This document shows, in pieces, positions 11,007 to 19,806 of a DNA stretch of 29,520 nt. Source of the stretch: Hypsibius dujardini (lineage: Eukaryota > Tardigrada > Eutardigrada > Parachela > Hypsibiidae). A program made the position numbers and the translations under genes. How positions within the stretch are numbered: position 1 is the stretch's first letter; the number at the start of each line of letters is the position of its first letter. The stretch spans positions 1 through 29,520 of the forward strand of contig LRSR01009079.1 in NCBI GenBank assembly GCA_001579985.1. Direction: 5' to 3'. The notes under the pieces were generated by a model. The model worked only from the letters and a program-made list of their open reading frames with translations, was not told the DNA's origin and made no database searches.

Positions 11007-11150
11007 CAATAATAAGTACGCACACTGCAGATTCCGGTCACCGTGCAGCATAAACACTGCTGAAGATTCCAACAGAAAGCGACAATGCGCTCTTTATGAG
11101 CGTAGTAGCGTACCCAAGCGATTCCTTGGCGTAGCGTATACCGTATCTCA

Positions 11151-11428
11151 TACCGTATGCTCGCAATCTCAAGGGACAGCTAAGCCCCGCCTCCCTTAAT
11201 TTGGCTCTGCACTCGATTGAACGTTCAATCTGATTCACTGTTCTCTGATTGGCTGATATCGTACAGTTTACTCGTTGTGCTCGATTGATTGATTGTACAG
11301 TCGTGCTTTTCCGTATATTTCTCCCTACAAAGCTAATTTGGTGAACGGCACTGAAAGGCACGGCCCGGGTTAGTTAAAATTTACGGGTAGGGCAGAAAAG
11401 TGTCCCTTGAGATTGCGAGCATACAGTA
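11151..11428. mobile_element. TIR element, family D copy 2 (278 bp)
   Basis: The termini are 28-bp inverted repeats, 27 of 28 identical: TACCGTATGCTCGCAATC on the left and TACTGTATGCTCGCAATC in complement on the right. Taking TA as the target duplication, the element proper runs from C to G inside it. The interior is non-coding. The ends match the copy at 14566-14711 closely, while the middle differs, as in MITE families. Confidence 0.88.
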
Positions 11429-11653
11429 CAACACACCTACGCTATTCGGACCGATCTGAATAGCTCTGCACAATACCGCTTTTCTGTTTGTTTCTTCGTG
11501 AAAAAGTGCTCAACGCTGGAAATAAGAATGTTTTCCGGGTTGGACCATTAATCTGCTGCGAGGAAGATTGAATCCGTTAGGCGCTTCAACTGACACATTT
11601 AATAACCAATTCCATCCGCCATTCTGCATGTTAGAATGTCTGACTTGAACCTT

Positions 11654-11705
11654 TAGAGGAGTCAAACATTTAGAGGAGTCTGTGTCCATTTAGAGGAGTC
11701 TGTGT
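11654..11705. repeat. Three TTTAGAGGAGTC direct repeats upstream of the DOMON gene
   Basis: Three copies of CATTTAGAGGAGTCTGTGTC or shorter variants, spaced 19-23 bp, end 20 bp before the presumed start codon. They could be a tandem duplication in the 5' leader or proximal promoter. Confidence 0.7.
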
Positions 11706-11724
11706 CATATTGCTTGCAGACCTG

Positions 11725-13127
11725 ATGCCAAGACATTGCAACATGGGAATCTCCACTGCAATCTCCACTGCAATCTCACCTGCGTTCCTGTTTCTCGTCA
11801 TGAATTACTATCACACAACCTTCGGCACTAACACCGCCGAGAATCTCCAAACAGGTTCCTACACCAATCAAGCCGTCCTCATGAACTCCGCCATTCCCGA
11901 CCAGAATAATCGCACTCTTCTCAGTGCGTCCTGGAGCTTCAATAGGACACACTTCTTTCTCGAACTGACTGGTCAGACTATGGGTTGGATGGCCTTCGGG
12001 ATAAGTCCGACTGGGCAGATGGACCGTTCCGACATTCTGTTCACCTGGTGCGAGGACAGCAACACTAGTGAGCATCCATCAAACAGGAGTTCCCCAATCA
12101 GCTCGCCTAATTGTTACGCTCAGGTACGTCAAGAGTCTTACTCTTAGGTGCCATGATCATGGGTCGATATTAATATCCCGGAAGTGCACGGCAAAAAATA
12201 ACGCCCGTTAATAGGATCGCTTCATCGAGGTACACAGAGTGGAACAGCGCGTCGACTTGCTGAGTGATCCCATTCAGGACTGGCGTTTACTCTTTGGCCG
12301 TCAAAACGGCACTCACACCGTCATACGGGCTGTTAGGGCACTGGTCACATCCGACAGTTCACGGGACTATCCCATTACGGTATGGTCGACGTACACACGT
12401 GGCAACAACCTTGCACTGACCGAATTAAGCACTTTAACTCGCGGCTGTGTACAACAGCCATGCTTCTAACGAGTGTAATGGCTTAACTCGGTCAGCGCAA
12501 GATTTTTGCTGCGTTTATATTTAAACGCTACAATAATCCCCGTGATCAGACCGGTGAAATCCAAGTTTTCAGCCTCAAGTGAACGCGATCTATGCGATCG
12601 GCGATATTGATCCAGACATCACGACCGGGGAGGTAATTAAGCACTCCTTTCATGGTGGTCGCTCCTTAACACTCCTCACAGCAGCCACAAATACTGACCA
12701 ACACCCACCTGCGCCATCCAGTTCCAACTCTCACAGCCCGGGGAGTCCTGCCCATAAAGATGGTCCTACCACTACAGGCCGTCCGCAAAGCTGGTGGAAT
12801 TGGCGAGACGACGTCGCCGGTCCGATTGATCCTCATGGCGGAAGCAATCTTGCGACAACTAGCCTACACGCCACAGTGGGCAGCCTTGCCAGCGACCATG
12901 CCAACAGCCATCCGACAGGTGGCGTTCCACATCGACCGGAAAACGGTTCTCCTGATCTTCAGCACGAGAACGGAAGTGGAAGTCTAGCGGACCGGACTAC
13001 GTTGCTTCAGTTGATAGTACGAACCCTTCACGGTCTCGCCGGTCTGCTGAGCTTCCTTAACATGTCCTCGCCCAGTGTTGGTGATCAATCCGACAGTTCA
13101 CAACTGTCAGTGCTTACTGCTCATTGA
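11725..13127 (+). CDS. Secreted DOMON-domain protein (DBH/MOXD1-like DOMON only)
   Basis: Three exons, all phase 0: 11725-12123, 12215-12379, 12573-13127; 372 aa. A hydrophobic stretch near the N-terminus (ISPAFLFLVMNY) is a probable signal peptide. The start could be ATG 11725 or ATG 11743. The DOMON domain covers about 50-220: LLSASWSFNRTHFFLELTG, GWMAFGISPTGQMDRSDILFTW, DWRLLFGRQNGTHTVIRAVRALVTSD and AIYAIGDIDPD. DOMON domains bind haem or sugar; in dopamine beta-hydroxylase and MOXD1 this domain precedes copper-hydroxylase modules, which are absent here. The tail (about 220-372) is rich in Ser, Thr, Pro, His and Asn and carries one moderately hydrophobic stretch (TLLQLIVRTLHGLAGLLSFL), perhaps a membrane or lipid anchor signal. 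Intron 2 is largely a palindromic element. Function is not known. Confidence 0.85.
12394..12516. mobile_element. Palindromic element, family A copy 1, in DOMON intron 2
   Basis: The arms are inverted copies over about 50 bp (CACGTGGCAACAACCTTGCA on the left; GCAGCAAAAATCTTGCGCTG in complement on the right). The whole element aligns with the one at 14794-14913. It has no coding capacity. It forms about two thirds of the 193-bp intron. Confidence 0.85.
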
Positions 13128-13391
13128 AGTCGTCGCATTCTTCTCTTGTCAGCTTTATTGTACAATTTATCCAGCAGGAAAAGACAAGAGAGAATTAGAC
13201 GTGATGATTACAACTATTGGTTATCGTTTTCACCAAAAAGACAAGCACCATCGTACGCTGTATTTCGCCATAAATGAACCTACAATTTCAGAGACTCTCT
13301 ATTAAGTTTTTGGTGTGAGCAGCAGTGTAATCGTGCGGACCTGCTCGGGTAAGACAGGGATGGGAGCGATTTCTTCGGCATCGGCAATCGA

Positions 13392-14380
13392 TCACAGGAA
13401 CGTCTCCACGAACCCAATGGGGTCTTCTAGGCTGTGTCCTGTTTCCAGGCCAACGAGTTGGCTGTTACCGCCGAAGCTCTGGAAAACTCGAGCATGAACG
13501 TATCCGGTGGAGGGGTCGTCGTTCACGCGGATCTACAGATAAGAGACGCTTCAATTAGCTTTATGAAGACGCAAGGAGGTCTGCGAAATCAACATAACGA
13601 AACAGTGGCGAAATAGCGAAACAGTGGCGAAATAGCGAAACAGGGGCGACATAGCGAAACAGTGGCGCGACATAACGAAACAGTGGCGAAATAATACGAT
13701 TATACTGCAGATGTCGAACCTTGATGAAATAGTTGATGCCGTTAACTAGCTGGGTTCTGTAACTGATGGCGGTATATTGCGTTACAGCATAATTATCAGC
13801 TTCTACTCTCTGCGTGATGGCCGACTGAACCTGTAGAAGCAGAAATCTTCAGCACAATGAACTCAGAAGGGCATGATACTATTCCCTTAATTTTGAGCTC
13901 TGCTAACGTGACAATGTATTTCGATCATTCTGTCTGCAGTTCAATACGCAGCTTGCATCTCTCGGAATTTAAGATATAAGGAGAAGTCTGTATTTCGGCT
14001 CACCCTCCACTTGGTTGATAAATCGGCTCACTTGTGGGTTTCTCTTTGATGACAGGTGCTTGATTGTTTGATTTTTCGCACTATATCCTAGTATACTATA
14101 ACGTTTTTAAAAATCAAACAATCAAGCACCTGCCGTCAAATAGGAATCCATGAGTAAGCCGATTTATCGACCAACTGGAGAGTGAGCCGAAATACAGATT
14201 TCACTTTATGCTTACCGTTTTAGCAATACCTTCAACCTTGTCATCCGCAGGCTGAGTCTCACTCTGACCTCCCACCAACTTTCCTGCAACCGCAGTCGAT
14301 GCGATGAACGTCAAAAGTACGATAGCCAAAAGACCTCTACATGCAGTGTAGGGCTCGTGGAGATTCGGAAGAGTTTTCAT
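13392..14380 (-). CDS. Cystatin of stefin type with a signal peptide
   Basis: Three exons, all phase 0: 14380-14216, 13830-13720, 13532-13392; 138 aa. A signal peptide lies at about 1-33 (LLAIVLLTFIASTAVAG). The mature part starts KLVGG, providing the N-terminal glycine that cystatins put into the protease cleft. The QxVxG hairpin is QLVNG (82-86), followed by NYFIKIRVND, and then VHARVFQSFGGN, which matches the second strand region of stefins. Cystatins block papain-type cysteine proteases by tight reversible binding. The sequence pattern is that of intracellular type-1 stefins, and the mature chain has no cysteine, yet the precursor looks secreted. Intron 1 contains a palindromic element and intron 2 a tandem repeat. 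The gene is convergent with the DOMON gene (264 bp between stops). Confidence 0.87.
13597..13694. repeat. 19-21-bp tandem repeat in cystatin intron 2
   Basis: About five units of CGAAACAGTGGCGAAATAG with small indels lie within the 187-bp intron at 13533-13719, just downstream of exon 2 in transcript order's intron. They make up half of the intron. Confidence 0.88.
13988..14197. mobile_element. 210-bp inverted-repeat element in cystatin intron 1
   Basis: Both ends read CTGTATTTCGGCTCAC, on opposite strands. The arms (about 85 bp each) stay alignable through GATAAATCGGCT and GGTGCTTGATTGTTTGATTT up to a loop near 14077-14107. No open frame of note. The ends CTGTATTT resemble the start of the family C ends but diverge after eight bases. 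Confidence 0.85.
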
Positions 14381-14565
14381 GTTGAAATTCGGAATTATTT
14401 AGCTGTGGAATGAAAATAGAAGAAGATCCCAGACAAGCGCAGGAGATTATAATTCAATGCTGCGTCCTTCAGTCGTATTTATTTCAGCTGCAAGTCCACA
14501 GAAAGCAGTATTTTGAAAAAGTCCCTTGAAATGCTCATGAAAACATAAGTGGAGTGATGTTGCAG

Positions 14566-14711
14566 TACCGTACGCTCGCGATCTCAAGGGGCACTTTTTT
14601 GCCCTAGGTGTGCATTCCGCCCGCCTTGCGCCGTATATTTAGACCGGTGTGTGTGTATGTGCTGCACTGAGGCGGCGCTTGGCTGCCCCTTGAGATCGCG
14701 AGCGTACGGTA
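14566..14711. mobile_element. TIR element, family D copy 1 (146 bp)
   Basis: The two 28-bp ends are perfect inverted repeats starting TACCGTACGCTCGCGATC. The outer TA at each side fits a TA target duplication. It is non-coding. The sequence just inside the end (AGCCAAGCGCCGCC) matches the equivalent place in the 278-bp copy at 11151-11428 (AGCTAAGCCCCGCC), which confirms common origin. Confidence 0.92.
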
Positions 14712-14793
14712 GTACATGAATCATGTGCTGCTTATTATTGTGGCTGCGTCTGAGCTCACAGTCAAACAAGTTCGTAATAACAGACACATTTCA

Positions 14794-14913
14794 CACACGA
14801 GGCAAAAACCTTGCGCTAATCGCGTTAAGCCATTACACTCGTTGGATGGATGTTGTACACGACCCCGAGTTGAAGTGCTTGAATCGGTTAGCGCAAGGTT
14901 TTTGTCACGTGTG
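14794..14913. mobile_element. Palindromic element, family A copy 2 (120 bp)
   Basis: Ends are CACACGAGGCAAAAACCTTG and, in complement, CACACGTGACAAAAACCTTG. In reverse orientation the full length aligns with the element at 12394-12516, including AACGAGTGTAATGGCTTAAC in the second half. It is non-coding and lies in the intergenic gap upstream of the cystatin gene. Confidence 0.87.
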
Positions 14914-15130
14914 TTCCTACAATGGGCGTGCCTGAAATGCTACCCCACAGAATTCGATAAGGAATCTATTACACCTACAGTAGATGTCGGTAAACCCTGA
15001 GGTAAACATATTTACAGTGTGTTCTGAGGTTCTTGTTAAGCGCTATATTATGTAAACGGTCGGGTCGCATTTCGGTTTCCGAAGCATGGAGATAGGTCGT
15101 GTTTGGTTTACGAGGGGTAGGAACGAGATA

Positions 15131-15857
15131 TCACACTCCGATTTTCCTGAATTTATTTCGCAAATATTGAACATAATATGAAGATTTTAGAAAAATATTT
15201 CAGCAGCCCTTGAGATCTGGTATCGGCAGGAACAAAATCGAAAGTTTCCAGAACTCCCTAACGGATTTAACATACAATTCAACGACTGATTGGTTGATTT
15301 ACTCTAGTATAAAATTTTGTTACATTTTTTACACCTTTATCTGCGTTCAAGAAACGCGTATTTTTTTAGACAAATAGAACCCCTCAACATATTATTTCAC
15401 AAATTACAATAAGAATGAAGAGCACACTGACTAACGGGTTTTAAAAAACGGCTTCACACAGTGTCTGCCTTACACGGCGCATTGGCCGTAGCGTGCTGCA
15501 TTTGGTGCACCGTGTAAGGCAGACACTGTGTGAAGCTGTTTTTTAAAACCCGCTAGTCAGTGTGCTCTTCATTCTTATTATATTTTCTAAAATAATTTGT
15601 TGATGTGTACTACTCCTGTTAAAAAATTTGCGTTTGTTGTGCGCAGGTAAGGCTGTAAAAAAATAGAACAAAACTTTACGCTAGAGTAAATCAACGAATC
15701 AGCCGTTGAATCGTATGGTAAATCCATTAGGGAGATCTAAAAGCTTTCGATTTTGTTCCTGCCGATAACAGACCTCAAAGGCCGGTGAAATATTTTTCTG
15801 AAATCTTCATATTAAGTCCATTATTTGCAAAAAAAATTCAGGGAAATTGGAGTGTGA
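15131..15857. mobile_element. 727-bp long palindrome (snap-back element)
   Basis: Two arms of about 350 bp are inverted copies with modest divergence. The outer ends are TCACACTCC and GGAGTGTGA. The inner ends are GCTTCACACAGTGTCTGCCT with its complement, around a loop near 15483-15505. Matching inner blocks include ATGAAGAGCACACTGACTA and CGGCAGGAACAAAATCGAAA. It is AT-rich and shows no open frame of interest. It could be a fold-back transposon or an inverted duplication. Confidence 0.9.
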
Positions 15858-16560
15858 TTTCAGTTCAGTTCAGTTCATTTTCGGTAGACCGTTCACAACA
15901 TGTTGTGATGCATTCTGTCCGGTCACCATTTCACTCTTGTGACCCGGTGCTGCAGCCCGTCGAAGTGTTTCAGCAGAGCCGTAGTGCTTCATTCGAATAG
16001 TCCATTCACTAGTCCAACTTTCCCGCGGAACACTGAAGATTCCGTATTAATTTCCGCCTTTCGGTATGCACACAACGGCAGCCGACACACTCTGTGGTAA
16101 ATGTTTTACAAATCTGAGTGCGCCAATGCGCTTTCTCCTGAAACCTAAGTACCTCTGTATTTCTTTTGTTTTCTTGATACCGTCCATAAAACCTAAACAT
16201 TTCTCAGATTGACCGAGTTCTTAATTTAAGCACTGCCTCTCGCAACATTTATTTAAGCAATTTCCTGTGAGCGTTACTGTTAATGGTAATAAAAAGCATC
16301 CGTATGCCACCGTATGCCGTATGCCGGATAAGCCATCCGTGCCCTTGACCATCTCCGTTGAGTTTGCGATGTAACCGTCCGGAATAACAACCGTCGGTTA
16401 TTATCTCAGCAAACATCTCGCAAGAATTATGAGCATAAACGGCAAACCAACAGCAATCGATTACATAAGTTCCTCCCATAAAGCAACACACCTACCCTGC
16501 ACAAAAGTTGACCACTGGTTATTAATACACCAAGCACAACTCAACTGGTAGATAGCAACA
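15858..16560. other. Intergenic, no gene recognised
   Basis: Nothing beyond short open frames without family features. A short repeated ACCGTATGCC motif occurs near 16305-16325. Confidence 0.5.
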
Positions 16561-16768
16561 AGGTGCCGCTGAGCAGACCGCAGACTAGGTGCCGCTGAGC
16601 AGACCGTGGACTAGGTGTCTCTGGGCAGACCGCGGACTAGGTGTCGCTGAGCAGACCGCGGACTAGGTGTCGCTGAGCAGACCGCGGACTAGGTACCGCT
16701 GGGCAGACCGTGGACTGGGTGTCTCTGGGCAGACCGTGGACTAGGTACCGCTGAGTAGACCGCGGACC
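16561..16768. repeat. 26-bp minisatellite, eight copies
   Basis: Eight consecutive 26-bp units of AGGTGTCGCTGAGCAGACCG plus CGGACT, with scattered substitutions and no indels. It is intergenic, about 440 bp before the EGF-like gene. The remaining sequence to 17204 holds no recognised gene and should contain that gene's promoter and leader. Confidence 0.93.
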
Positions 16769-17204
16769 GCGTGCAGTAAAAATATGAAATTTTAAAAAGG
16801 CGTTTTACCCCCAGCTCATCGCCGACCAGTCCGTCCACTTGTCGAACAAAGCGTGGCGCAACAATGCTCCTTTTCTGCAAGTGGAGTAACACCAAGGGAG
16901 ATCCGGTGAGTTTTGATCGGGACTTGTCTGTTGAAAAGACAAAATAACATTGATCTACTGACAATCTATGCGACCGAGCAGTCGGGATTGAAACTAAAGC
17001 CGCGACACGGCGACAAGCGATGTCCGCGAGTTCGCTGCAGTTCACCGACCAGTCGAGATCCTTTCGTTTGGGTGACGCTTTTTAGTGATAGCTGCGGCAA
17101 AATCAACTGCAGCACTTGTGTCGCCGTCCACGTCGGGTCTCCGGGACTGCAGCACTAGAGCAAGTGAGGAGTACCAAACAGGATTACTGTATGGGTATAC
17201 GAAA

Positions 17205-19199
17205 ATGTCCCTGCTCGTTGTGATGGCCACAACCCTCTTCACCGTTCTCCTTCTTCAGGCATGTATTTCCTTTTCACTCCCCCCCCCCTATGCGAGTCTT
17301 TCAACAATTTCTCCCTTGCGATTTACAGTATAATTTAATTTATTTCAGAACCTTGATCAGGCGGAAGCGGCACGACTTTCGCTGAAATCCACCGATATCA
17401 ACTCGCTTTACAGCACTGCTCTGGCCGGTATGTGCCACCATTACTCATCGCATCAGAACAAGCGAGAAACCATTCGAGAAACAAGCGAGAGCACATCGCA
17501 TCAGAACAAGCGACAGCAGTTGAAGAAACCATTTTTTGTTGTAACAGTTGCGCGAAGTAATCCTCGGATGGAGGGACTGCGATTCTTCGTCGGATATGCC
17601 TGCGACCCGGATCACCCCTTCAATTGTCTGTTTAGCACATGCCAGGCTGACGGTCTCTGTGGCTGCAACTCCAACGAGACAACATTCCTCCAGATGCTCT
17701 GTCTACCGCAACGACGACTCGGACAGTCCTGCATCGACAATCAACAGGTACATTTTAACCCAAGGATTCTTTGTAACAATGTGTTGCTGCGCCCATTCGG
17801 CAAAAAGGGTCGGAGTGTCTTGGCGGAGTGTCTTGGAGGAATTTTACTGGTAGTACTGTACAGTAGTGAACTCACACATCGGGGTTTTTCCATCAGTGCC
17901 GCAAAATGACTCGGAACTCAAAATGCGATGTCCCGCGAAGCTTGACGGTGGTGAGTTAGCTTGAAGTCAGGCTCGTTCAATCAAGCACCAGTACCTCACA
18001 CGTTGCTTGTGTTTGTCGAAAGGGAACATGCAAGTGTACGGATGGGACCTTTGGAAAAAGCGCCACATGCAACAGGGCACTCTCGATCAATGCCACCGAA
18101 ACAAGTACATCTTTTTAGAGAAACTTTCTGTAAAACTTCTCATTGAAACGAATTTTATGTACCTCGCTTATTAGAAGATCGAGACGCAGTGGATCCAGCC
18201 AAACTGAAATCTTGCAGTTCCAACCAACAATGTCTGCGTTTCGGCAAAAGCTCAGAATGTAAGCACAAGCCAGTGTTCCGCCACTCACCAGGGAGTACAT
18301 CAAATGAAGCATCCTGAAACGGTTGTCTTCTCAACATTTTAGGCAACCTGTTCATACAACAGTGTCAATGCAAGCCAGGATTCCGGATGGACGAGCAGGA
18401 TAGACTGTGTCGAGGTGTGGCGATTGGCGAATGGTCATTTGTACCGAATCTTGTGAATCTCGTGACTTTATTGCTACATGTCTTCGCAGACATCAACGAG
18501 TGCAAAGAGCTTCCGCCTATGGAGACCTGTCGGAGCAGCGTGGAAAAGGAGGTGGAATGTGTGAACACAGAAGGCAGTTTCCAGTGCTACTGTCGCTCCA
18601 ATAAAGGTATGTAACGTTAGGATGTTCCGGTGCCATGCAGTCGGGAATCTGTGATATTAATTGGGTCGGCTTCTGCATCGATGTTTAGGAAGACAAAATG
18701 GACGAGCTCCCGATGGAATTTGTAAGTCGTTTGTTTAATCAAACATAAGACGTGCAGTTATGTTGAGGTCCTCTCTGTCGTCGTTATTAACGAATGATAA
18801 TATTAAAGTGCGGTTACCGTTTGTTTTCCGCAGGTTGCACGGACACCCAGATAGCATGTGACAAGGTTAGACTCGGCTCAATTAACACCGTCATTCTCAA
18901 ACAGTATATAGCGTATTCTGGCATTCTTATACTGTATCTTATCAAGGAATCCAAATGCGTGGACATCACAGCCGTTTGTGACGGCTTTCCTGGTAAGGCT
19001 AAATTTCCATTTTTTAAGAGTCGTAATGCTGTATATAATTGGGCCATGTGTTTCTATAGACTGCAAAAATGGATACGATGAAACTTTCGACTTTTGCGTT
19101 AAACCAAGACTCGGCGGAAACGAAACGAACATTGTTCCAAGTCGGAATCTGGTCATGTCGCCCGGGCCCATTGACCCACTGCCCTTCACTCAGTTTTAG
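17205..19199 (+). CDS. Secreted Cys-rich protein with EGF-like modules
   Basis: Twelve short exons: 17205-17258, 17349-17427, 17548-17747, 17897-17950, 18023-18104, 18175-18258, 18343-18414, 18490-18606, 18689-18721, 18834-18865, 18947-18992, 19060-19199; 330 aa. The signal peptide is at 1-18 (MSLLVVMATTLFTVLLLQ). The rest carries regular cysteine spacing of EGF-like folds: CDPDHPFNCLFSTCQADGLCGC, GTCKCTDGTFG, CQCKPGFRMDEQDRLC, then a calcium-binding EGF start DINEC (209-213) ending GSFQCYCRSNKG, and a last half-module DCKNGYDETFDFC. The pattern is like fibrillin- or matrix-type adhesion proteins, but no named orthologue was recognised. No membrane segment after the signal peptide. The first intron (17259-17348) appears to be GC-AG. 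The two smallest exons are 32 and 33 bp, so the middle of the model is the least certain part. Confidence 0.85.
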
Positions 19200-19806
19200 C
19201 TGGAGCGCTCTAGACAAGTAGAGCAGTAGTATCCATTTTGAGCTTAAGTCGAATTGCTTGTCTCATAGTGCTTTGGCCAAAAGACTCGACTGACCAGTAC
19301 TGTATGTTCCAGATAGTATTATAACCCTTGGTACATTTAACTTATACATCTTGTACTATCCTACAGTAAAACATGAACGCGAAAAGATTTGATGAAACAC
19401 TCGTATGTCGTTTTTGGGGAACTATTTCGTGGCCGCGAGGGGGCGCCACACGATTAGGATAACAAGACACTGTAGTGCAGTACATATTACTGTACTGTAT
19501 TTTCGCGTTAGACAGGAACAGCGTACGAGGTGTGGAACGTTTAATCGGCCACGCGGCGCTTGTGCTGTGTGTACGATGCACACAAGTCGTGCACACGTTC
19601 CACTCCAGTACCACTGTCCCTGTCTAACGCGAAGATACAGTACCGTGATGCCTGGTGGTGTGGAATTGACTTTTGTGAGACCCGCAGACGCAGCAGCTGA
19701 TAGATGAACAGCTGTTGCTTCAACTTACAGAACAGCATACACTGCGCAGTCGTAAAACAACAACGAGCATTCGACGATATCTCCGATCAATGGCAAAGTT
19801 GCAGCA
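19200..19806. other. Intergenic between the EGF-like gene and RidA
   Basis: It contains one family C inverted-repeat element (19495-19640). Otherwise nothing was recognised. The RidA promoter should be in the right part; the two genes share a strand but are too far apart, with an inserted element between, to suggest an operon. Confidence 0.6.
19495..19640. mobile_element. TIR element, family C copy 1 (146 bp), MITE
   Basis: The inverted ends are CTGTATTTTCGCGTTAGACA on the left and CTGTATCTTCGCGTTAGACA in complement on the right, flanked on both sides by TA. The interior aligns over its full length with the reverse complement of 27151-27295. It has no coding capacity. The TA flanks fit the Tc1/mariner/pogo type of insertion. 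Confidence 0.92.

Larger units (their letters stand above)
10454..11724. other. Divergent gap between the SLC22 and DOMON genes
   Basis: Both upstream regions lie in these 1.27 kb. They contain a 28-bp perfect palindrome (10979-11006), an inverted-repeat element (11151-11428) and three short TTTAGAGGAGTC repeats (11654-11705). No further coding sequence was recognised; the open frames here have no family features. Confidence 0.6.

Noticed and set aside
11710-11724. Upstream TTG start for the DOMON protein
   Set aside because: TTG is not a usual eukaryotic start. ATG 11725 or 11743 gives the signal peptide directly.
16689-17045. 118-codon minus-strand open frame
   Set aside because: Partly over the 26-bp repeat array; no domain and no splice partners.
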